Made by a program: the position numbers and the translations under genes. The notes under the pieces were generated by a model. It worked only from the letters and a program-made list of their open reading frames with translations. It did no database searches and was not told the DNA's origin. Below are positions 33,709 to 39,273 of a stretch of DNA of 39,273 nt, piece after piece (the first letter of the stretch is position 1; each line of letters begins with the position of its first letter). The DNA comes from Bryobacterales bacterium (GTDB taxonomy: Bacteria > Acidobacteriota > Terriglobia > Bryobacterales > Bryobacteraceae), in contig PMOK01000180.1 in assembly GCA_003162425.1 (NCBI GenBank), positions 4,524-43,796 of the forward strand, given 5' to 3'.

Positions 33709-35931
33709 TCATCGTTGAGCGATGGTTTTGACCAGGCCGCCTTCGAGGTAATCGTTGATGCTCTGTTCCATATCGGCTGGAAACTGCGGCACAGGCCCTA
33801 CCAGCTTATCGGCGTACACTCTGAGCGCGATCTCTCTGAACACGGGAAGCGCAACCCGGCCGCCAGTTTCTTTTGCTCCCAGGGAATGGTTGTCGTCAAA
33901 GCCGATGCGCACGGCGATGGTGATTCCCGCACGGCCGTAAGTGGAGCCCACGAAGAGCGCATCCCTGAACTCATTCGTCGTTCCAGTCTTGCCCATTACG
34001 GCAATCGGGAAACTGCTGGAGTCCAGTGCGTGGGCCGTTCCCGTGGGAATGCGCACAACACCGCGCATGCCTTCCTGAATGAGCAATAGGGCGATCCCTT
34101 CGACACGAACCGGGGATGACGCGTGTTCGCTTTCGGCTATCACCTCACCCTGGTCGCGCACGATTCTTCGGATCACATACGGCTCGGCGTTGAGGCCCGA
34201 CGCCATTGTACGGTACGCGTTGGCCAGTTCCATCAAGTTCACTTCGGACGCGCCCAAAGCCGTCGTCAAATAGGGCTGCAACGGAGTCTGTATCCCAAGA
34301 TTCCGCGACGTCTGGAGGACGCTCGAAATCCCGATCTGACTTGCGACCCAAATCGCGACAGCGTTTCTGGATTCCGCCAGGGCAATCCGCGCGGGGATCA
34401 TGCCCTTGAATTGGCCATCGTAGTTTGATATCCACTTCTCCTCTTGGTTCACCCCGTTGGGAACGCTGATGGGTTGATCGGGGACCACGGAGTCGAGATT
34501 CAGTGTTCCTGACTGGAAGGCGGCAAGATAGACAAGCGGTTTCATTGCGGACCCAGGCTGGCGCAGGGAGTTGGTGACGCGGTTAAAGTCGCTGTATGAG
34601 GCGGAACGGTCTTTGTAAAGTTGCCGGCCGCCCGCCTCGGCCAGGACACTCGCATCACGGTTCCTCAGCACCACCACAGAGCCTTGAATCAGACCCTTGG
34701 CGCTTGGATGCCGCTTTTCATAAAGCAAGAGGCCGTGCTCCAGCGCCAACGTTACGATTTGCTGCACCCGGGCATCCGCCGTAGAGTAAACCTGGATGCG
34801 TCCCTGAAGCAGGTCTCTCACGCTGAGATCGGCATGGCGGGTTTTGATTTCCTCAAGTACATTTTCAACAATGGCGCAGGATTGGAGCATCCTGTCTTTG
34901 TGTTTCGCGGCCGCCTCAATCGGACGCTGCTTCGCTCCGCGCAGGCTGTCTGGAGGAATAGAACCATTCGAGGCCATAAGCTCCAGGACCTGATTTCTGC
35001 GGTCGATGACTCTGTCGATTTCGCTTGCGCCGGGCGCGTAGTAACGAGCCGATTTTATGGCGCCTGCCAGCAGCGCTGCCTTGTCGGCATCATCCGCGGT
35101 GAAAGTGGCAAGGCTCCGGCCAAAATAATAATCCGCCGCCCGCGCCAGCCCATATTGCCCGTTTCCCATGTAAACCAAGCTGACGTACCGGGCCAAAATC
35201 TCCTCTTTGGCGCGACGTTTCGAACCGAAACGCTCCCGCATCTCTTTTTCGAGCCACACCGCCAACCGGATCTCCTCGACCTTCCGAACCACCATGTTGA
35301 CGCTTCGCGCGCCGATCAGAGAGGACAGCGCGCGAGCTAAAAGTCCGCTGGGACGGAGCTGGTTGCTGTTTTCTCGAGCCGTCATGGCTTGGAGAAAATA
35401 ACCTCGCACCAGCTGTTGGGTGATGGTGGATCCGCCTTGCGGGAAAATCGAAGAACTATTTACTGCGTCTCGGCGTCCCAGCTTCGTGAAGCGTCCCAGA
35501 AGACTTCTAATCCGTAACCTGCCCAAGACGTGAGGAATTCTTGAATAGTCGACCCCGCTATGCGAGAAGAAGTTTTTGTCCTCGGCCGCCAGGATGGCGT
35601 CACGAACCACCGGCGGGATGTCCTCATACTTGCTGATCCACCGGTATTCGGTGGCCATCTCCATGAGAGGCTGGTCATTGATATCGTAGACGTGGCCGAT
35701 CCCAGGGAATTCGCAGCGGACGAATGCTTCCAAGTCCGGCAGATTAGTCCGGTCAAGATAGATGTGATGGAGTCCAATCGCGGCGAAAGTGACCATGCTG
35801 AGGGTACAAATGAGAAGCGCAGCGGCTGAACGCCGGCGTAGCTTGGCGTAGCGGCTACTCGAAATTCCGCGAGCCGCCGCCTTGGCACCTGCCACCATGC
35901 GCCTGAACACGGTTAGGAGAAAACTAACCAT
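33709..35931 (-). CDS. Class A penicillin-binding protein (transglycosylase/transpeptidase)
   Basis: A bifunctional peptidoglycan synthase. Numbering here counts from the upstream ATG at 35970, which would give 753 residues. A membrane anchor lies at about residues 48-68. The GT51 domain has the catalytic Glu130 in AILAAEDKNFFSHSGVD and the QGGSTITQQLVRGYF block (178-192), followed by ARYVSLVYMGNGQYGLARAA. The transpeptidase domain has the active-site Ser474-x-x-Lys477 (QPGSAMKPLVY), SRN at 534-536 and KTGTTNEFRD starting at 661. The catalytic residues of both domains are complete. The GT51 domain has an insert of about 20 residues before QGGST. I chose the ATG at 35931; GGAG lies directly against it, so the start is uncertain. 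It is convergent with the truncated TolC gene. Confidence 0.92.
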   Translation of the reverse strand: MVSFLLTVFRRMVAGAKAAARGISSSRYAKLRRRSAAALLICTLSMVTFAAIGLHHIYLDRTNLPDLEAFVRCEFPGIGHVYDINDQPLMEMATEYRWISKYEDIPPVVRDAILAAEDKNFFSHSGVDYSRIPHVLGRLRIRSLLGRFTKLGRRDAVNSSSIFPQGGSTITQQLVRGYFLQAMTARENSNQLRPSGLLARALSSLIGARSVNMVVRKVEEIRLAVWLEKEMRERFGSKRRAKEEILARYVSLVYMGNGQYGLARAADYYFGRSLATFTADDADKAALLAGAIKSARYYAPGASEIDRVIDRRNQVLELMASNGSIPPDSLRGAKQRPIEAAAKHKDRMLQSCAIVENVLEEIKTRHADLSVRDLLQGRIQVYSTADARVQQIVTLALEHGLLLYEKRHPSAKGLIQGSVVVLRNRDASVLAEAGGRQLYKDRSASYSDFNRVTNSLRQPGSAMKPLVYLAAFQSGTLNLDSVVPDQPISVPNGVNQEEKWISNYDGQFKGMIPARIALAESRNAVAIWVASQIGISSVLQTSRNLGIQTPLQPYLTTALGASEVNLMELANAYRTMASGLNAEPYVIRRIVRDQGEVIAESEHASSPVRVEGIALLLIQEGMRGVVRIPTGTAHALDSSSFPIAVMGKTGTTNEFRDALFVGSTYGRAGITIAVRIGFDDNHSLGAKETGGRVALPVFREIALRVYADKLVGPVPQFPADMEQSINDYLEGGLVKTIAQR

Positions 35932-36035
35932 CTCCAATCTTGAACGTGTGTAATGCACGGTCACTCTCATTCCATATCCGCTAGATCACAATGTGCAGAC
36001 ATATTCATTCAAGTTGACTGGCTGGTGCGAATTGC

Positions 36036-36437
36036 TCAGGCCGCATGCATGAGTGATCCCTCGAGGACCGATGCTTCCTCGATCGCATTCCATGGCTGGC
36101 TGCGGTTGCGATCCGCAGCTTCTTGGCAGGTGATACACGAGGGGCTCCACGGCACTGCGGCGAGCCGCTTCAAACTGATATATTCTTCGCAGTCGAGGCA
36201 GGTCCCAAAAGTACCTACGTCAATCCTGCGCAGCGCGGCTTGCACTTCATGCAACCGGTCGGATTGGCGTTCGAGATTGTCTATTGCCATCTCACGCTCG
36301 GTAGCGTGCTGCACCCGGTCCAGCTCATCCGGGCTCGTATCAATAGCAAGAGCGTCACGATTCCGAATCGCGTTTTCCAGTTCAGCCTGCCTGGCCACTA
36401 AGGTGCCTTGGAATCTCTTAAGTTCGTCTTTCGTCAT
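36036..36437 (-). CDS. TraR/DksA family C4 zinc-finger protein (second copy)
   Basis: A 133-residue protein with a helical N-terminal half (KDELKRFQGTLVARQAELENA through DNLERQSDRLHEVQAALRRI) and a complete zinc finger (CLDC and CITC around EEYISLKRLAAVPWSPS). It is the same type as the protein at 12952-13341 and shares the LKRLAAxPW core. Family members modulate RNA polymerase through its secondary channel. There is no clear ribosome-binding site before the ATG at 36437. It lies between the PBP gene and a tiny membrane-peptide gene, all on the minus strand, so co-transcription is possible. Confidence 0.87.
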   Translation of the reverse strand: MTKDELKRFQGTLVARQAELENAIRNRDALAIDTSPDELDRVQHATEREMAIDNLERQSDRLHEVQAALRRIDVGTFGTCLDCEEYISLKRLAAVPWSPSCITCQEAADRNRSQPWNAIEEASVLEGSLMHAA

Positions 36438-36584
36438 AGTTATAAGCCGCGTGATCTTTTCGTCCTATGGTTGAATGGTTATCCGGCCAGATTGAGTCAC
36501 GACCATTGAGCGCAGCGATACACCGCTCACGCTGGAATGGCCGTTCGACTCATGAATCCCTGAGAGCAGCTCATTCGTAGCCGT

Positions 36585-36656
36585 TCACACCCTGCGGATG
36601 AGCCAGACAATAACCAGAACCACAATAATCGTTCCGAGCAATCCTAAGCCAAGCAT
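36585..36656 (-). CDS. 23-residue hydrophobic membrane peptide
   Basis: A 24-codon frame beginning with the ATG at 36656 and preceded by AAAAGGAG with 7 nt spacing, a strong ribosome-binding site. The peptide starts MLGLGLLGTIIVVLVIVWL, is almost wholly hydrophobic, and ends in Ile-Arg-Arg-Val. This is the layout of a single-helix small membrane protein with a cytoplasmic basic end. Peptides of this kind are often missed by gene callers. A regulatory or stress role is plausible but cannot be read from the sequence. A weak inverted repeat (TGAGCG/CGCTCA, 36507-36529) lies downstream. Confidence 0.6.
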   Translation of the reverse strand: MLGLGLLGTIIVVLVIVWLIRRV

Positions 36657-36941
36657 TTCGTTTCTCCTTTTCATTCCTAATTGCTGCAGGTTCGTAGCCG
36701 CGCTACTGTCAGCGCCGTGGTCGGCAGAGCAAATCGATTAAGGTCAACTACATAGCGCTTCTGCCTCATCCATGGCGGCCGGTGCATCCGGGGATCGGCT
36801 TTGGAAAGGGCATCGCGCCTTTGACCGCGTGCAGTCAAGTGACCAAGTATGGTCGAGAGCAAGCCGCTGAATTGTCGTTGCCGTCTGCGGCAGCTTTCTG
36901 GCTCCGGCGGTTGTATAGTGGGTGTGAAGGAAGTCAGTCGT

Positions 36942-37369
36942 ATGAAACGAGCGCTGCGGGCTGCCTTCGATCCCAAAGTGTTTCTGGCCAAAGTCGGCAA
37001 ATGAAGAACGCTGGCGGATTACAAAAAGAAGCAAACGCTTTTCTCGCAGGGCGATCCTGCCGATGCCATCTTCTACATTCAGACCGGCAAGGTCAAGCTC
37101 ACGGTTGTCTCCAAACAAGGCAAGGAAGCGGTGGTCGCCATTGTTGGTGTCGATGACTTCTTTGGAGAAGGTTGCCTAGGCGGGCAGTCGCTTCGCATGT
37201 CCAGCGCCGCCGCCATGTCAGACTACTCAATTATGCGGCTGGAAAAGCCGGGTGTGGTTCGTTTGATTCACGTGCTGCTTCTGATGGCCAACTTCGGCAA
37301 GGATGGAGAAGGACAAAAGGGGTTTGTTCAATCTTTTATTGGACCCGGCCAAACGAGCCGGCTGCCAAT
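36942..37369 (+). pseudogene. Broken Crp/Fnr-family regulator
   Basis: From the ATG at 36942 the frame reads as the start of a Crp/Fnr regulator (AFDPKVFLAKVGK), hits an in-frame TGA at 37002-37004, and then continues perfectly with RTLADYKKKQTLFSQGDPADA, IFYIQTGKVKLTVVSKQGKEA, VVAIVGVDDFFGEGCLGG and SIMRLEKPGVVRLIH. The TGA stands where related proteins usually have Gly (a one-base GGA-to-TGA change would do it). After RLIH the sequence jumps to VLLLMANFGKDGEGQK, which in intact relatives lies some 45 residues further on, so the dimerisation helix region is deleted. The helix-turn-helix is missing or scrambled. The frame then runs into the convergent baeRF gene. Nonfunctional as a regulator. 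Confidence 0.8.
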
Positions 37370-38530
37370 TTACGCGCGCCATCGCAAGAACGCGCCGACA
37401 CCGCCGGTGGATTCGAGCAATGTTGCGTCTTCAATAAACGTTACGACCGCTCCGGTCTGCTTGGCTTTCGTCACCAACAGATCGGGAAGAGAGACTTGCC
37501 GTGGTTCTTCGCTCTCAGTTCCTCCCTTCGAATCGGGGATCTCCGGCGCGAGGATGGCTTCCACTTCCTCCAGCTGGGGATGGCTCGCCTCAAGCGCGCC
37601 GCTGATGAGCAGTTCGTCGACTTGCCCGTTGGCCAGAGCCTCGAGCGTCTCCTCGAACCCCACTACGGCCAATCCACGAGCGCGATATTGCTGCATCAGC
37701 CGGTCCACTTTTTCCCCCGCGGTCTTGGCCTCCTGCTCCTGGAGCTTTTCGAGAGTGGCGGACAGGACATCCTGATCGGAGGCATGAATATCCAGTTTCA
37801 TTACCTCCACCATGGGGACCATTTCCTGAGGCAGTTGTTCTTGAAGGAGCGGAATCACAACCGAATCTCCGGCAAGAATGATGTGACTGACGTGGTCATC
37901 GCGGACGATCTGACCCAAGCGCTCAATCACCTCTTTGGCGTGTTCCTGATGGGCGTTCCCCACGCGCCGCTGGTAGCGGGCTTGCGACCATCCACCGACC
38001 TTGACTCGATGAACTTTCTTGCCTTTCACCGCCTCCGCGTCGATAACATGGCCCAGCCCGAAGACAAAGATACGCGCCGTGTTCGTATCCGTGAGCACCG
38101 CGGCGTACCGCGGGTATTGCTCATCGAGATGGGCCAGTTGAAACAAGTCAGGTTGGTTGTAGGCATATACGCGGTTATCGTTCACAGGGGTGGTTAACTG
38201 AATTGCCTCGAAGAATTCTTCCATGCCCCAACACGCAAATATCGCGACACCGTTGGCTGCGGGGTCGATTTTCTCGGTGACATAGGAAACGATTCGCTCC
38301 ACATCCCGGTCGAAACTGTGACGCTCCGGCGAATTCGGCTCCCAAGTCCGGGCCAGAGCTTTGAATTCCCGATGAAGATACGGCGCCACGTCGGGTGTAC
38401 GTCCATGCTGATCAGGCTGAGTGTTCAGGTAGACGCTCAACACCGGCAACGTGGTGGGCTCGAAAGCCACCAGCCGCGCGAGAGGCTCTTCAATTGTGGT
38501 CGCAAGCTGCTCTGTGATTGTGGATGCCAT
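37370..38530 (-). CDS. baeRF-type (eRF1/Vms1-like) protein
   Basis: A 386-residue protein related to archaeal/eukaryotic release factor eRF1 and to Vms1-like peptidyl-tRNA hydrolases. The N-terminal domain (LPVLSVYLNTQPDQHGR, FDRDVERIVSYV, GVAIFACWG) is followed by the middle domain, where the catalytic loop reads KVGGWSQARYQRRVGNAHQE (GGWSQ at 179-183). The rest of the middle domain follows (HIILAGDSVVIPLLQEQLP). The C-terminal L7Ae-like domain has TLEALANGQVDELLISGAL and LLVTKAKQTGAVVTFIED. In eRF1 the loop is GGQ; here a Gln is kept two residues later. A role in releasing stalled peptidyl-tRNA or at hibernating ribosomes is inferred from the family. Its 3' end meets the crp/fnr remnant. 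Confidence 0.8.
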   Translation of the reverse strand: MASTITEQLATTIEEPLARLVAFEPTTLPVLSVYLNTQPDQHGRTPDVAPYLHREFKALARTWEPNSPERHSFDRDVERIVSYVTEKIDPAANGVAIFACWGMEEFFEAIQLTTPVNDNRVYAYNQPDLFQLAHLDEQYPRYAAVLTDTNTARIFVFGLGHVIDAEAVKGKKVHRVKVGGWSQARYQRRVGNAHQEHAKEVIERLGQIVRDDHVSHIILAGDSVVIPLLQEQLPQEMVPMVEVMKLDIHASDQDVLSATLEKLQEQEAKTAGEKVDRLMQQYRARGLAVVGFEETLEALANGQVDELLISGALEASHPQLEEVEAILAPEIPDSKGGTESEEPRQVSLPDLLVTKAKQTGAVVTFIEDATLLESTGGVGAFLRWRA

Positions 38531-38972
38531 GCCAGAGCATGAGCACGCCGCGGGCCAAGAAGCTGCGAATCAAGTTCGCCGAAGAGACCTGCGGCGCGAG
38601 ATCATTTGCATGCGCAGCGATCTCATTCGAGCCAATGTGTATTGGCGCTCGTACAAAGGGGCACGCACCGGCGGGCTCAGATTGCTGTATCAATCCGAAC
38701 AGCAATTCATGTGTATTTTGAACTTGTACGGGCAGGCGCCAGGCCTTCTTTGGGTGACGGCGTCCTAATACAGCGAAGGCACAACCAGCTCTAATCCGCG
38801 CGATACGCAGTCCTCTGCTTTTGCTCGTTCGCGACTCGTTTGCCACGCTCGACGAATTCGTTGGATCGATCGGCGAGTCTGGTTCCACGGTGAACGTTTG
38901 ACGATGCAATACATCGCCCGGCGCATTAATCGCGCCGAGCGAAAAACGTGCCCCGGACGGAGCCGTCCTCAT
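38531..38972. other. Intergenic region between baeRF and CsbD genes
   Basis: Frames on both strands here (for example 38490-38972 minus and 38451-38768 plus) have no family features and overlap the baeRF gene, so I call no gene. It should hold the baeRF promoter. A hairpin CGGCGC-ATTAATC-GCGCCG lies at 38919-38937. GGACGG-AG-CCGTCC (38955-38968), just after the CsbD stop and followed on the minus strand by TTTTT, may be a weak terminator. Confidence 0.45.
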
Positions 38973-39152
38973 TTACTTCTCGAACACTTCTTCAATCTGG
39001 CCGACCTTCTTTTGAACTTTGCCGGCCAAGTTCTCGGCCGAACCTTTATCCTCTAAGTTAGGATTGTGGGCGGCTTGACCTGCCTTCTCTTTGACCTTGC
39101 CTTTCACTTCGTGAAAACTACCTTTGATCTTGTCTTCTGTACTTGCTTTCAT
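38973..39152 (-). CDS. CsbD family stress protein
   Basis: A 59-residue, highly charged, helix-prone protein that matches the CsbD family: KASTEDKIKGSFHEVKGKVK followed by EKAGQAAHNPNLEDKGSAEN and LAGKVQKKVGQIEEVFEK. The length is normal for the family. CsbD proteins are general-stress proteins of unknown molecular function, controlled by sigma-B in Bacillus. The start is well supported by AAGGAG 8 nt before the ATG. It stands alone, with the right window edge about 120 nt upstream. It is too short for many gene-calling cut-offs. Confidence 0.92.
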   Translation of the reverse strand: MKASTEDKIKGSFHEVKGKVKEKAGQAAHNPNLEDKGSAENLAGKVQKKVGQIEEVFEK

Positions 39153-39273
39153 GTGTTTTCTCCTTGTACGACGGAGCCTTTTGGCACCATTCCTATTGCG
39201 AGCACGAGCTATGCCAATACCTGCATCTCCACGAGCTAGTGGGCCGTCGGCCCATGCGTTCGCAGGAGTGCGA

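Noticed and set aside
37131-37775. 214-codon plus-strand frame as a fused regulator
   Set aside because: Its first part is the crp/fnr remnant and the rest is the antisense of the baeRF gene.
38529-38768. Plus-strand frame diverging from the baeRF start
   Set aside because: Its ATG would overlap the baeRF ATG on the other strand, it has no ribosome-binding site, and there is no recognisable protein feature.
38490-38972. 160-codon minus-strand frame between baeRF and CsbD
   Set aside because: It overlaps the start of the baeRF gene, and its composition and lack of motifs suggest chance.
1-39273. tRNA, rRNA or CRISPR features
   Set aside because: I looked for CCA-ending cloverleaf-like sequence, conserved rRNA segments and evenly spaced direct repeats and saw none; a covariance-model scan would be decisive for tRNA.

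Overview
This is about 39 kb of GC-rich chromosomal DNA with 31 protein-coding genes that I can support, one clear pseudogene and one severely truncated gene. I see no rRNA, tRNA, CRISPR array, transposase, phage gene or plasmid replication gene. The gene mix suggests Acidobacteriota, probably a Bryobacterales/Solibacter-like or other Terriglobia-type soil bacterium: a DUF3300/DUF2950 pair, a GH15 glucoamylase next to a GRP-type sugar transporter, tandem RND permeases, baeRF-type eRF1-like and CsbD proteins, TraR/DksA zinc-finger proteins and many receiver-only proteins. That placement is an inference from gene content and not a database result.

Layout from left to right. (1) 1-3.6 kb, minus strand: the start of an RND membrane-fusion lipoprotein cut by the window edge, the DUF3300-DUF2950 pair, and a degenerate receiver protein. 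(2) 4.0-10.9 kb, plus strand: a YflT-like stress protein, then a tight carbohydrate operon of GH15 glucoamylase, sugar permease, GMC oxidoreductase and zinc glucose dehydrogenase. It meets a ClC chloride channel/transporter end to end. (3) 13-21 kb, signalling and envelope stress: a TraR/DksA protein, three related receiver-only proteins, a sugar-phosphate nucleotidylyltransferase, an HtrA-like protease with two PDZ domains, and a NarL-type two-component pair. (4) 21.4-31.5 kb, plus strand: an RraA-like protein coupled to an RND operon with adaptor, two tandem homologous permeases, a TolC-like channel and a small membrane protein. (5) 31.5-39.2 kb: a TonB-C-like periplasmic protein divergent from a TolC-family gene missing its front half behind a proline-codon microsatellite, a class A penicillin-binding protein, a second TraR/DksA protein, a 23-residue membrane peptide, a broken Crp/Fnr regulator, a baeRF protein and a CsbD protein.

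Working together: genes 4767-10862 can be read as one route from alpha-glucan to glucose, uptake across the membrane, and oxidation of glucose towards gluconate. The 21.4-31.5 kb operon is a complete three-part efflux pump with two permeases, arranged like MdtABC. Much of the remainder is stress physiology: CsbD, the YflT-like protein, two DksA-like proteins, baeRF, HtrA and the PBP.

The most interesting points are the family of three 'DRD/DRN...W...DDYLW...PLR' receiver proteins within 6 kb, the altered proton-relay residues in both RND permeases, the decaying crp/fnr gene, the truncated TolC gene fused to a repeat, a Val in place of the proton glutamate in the ClC protein, and about 1.1 kb of gene-free DNA with three predicted hairpins at 15841-16916.
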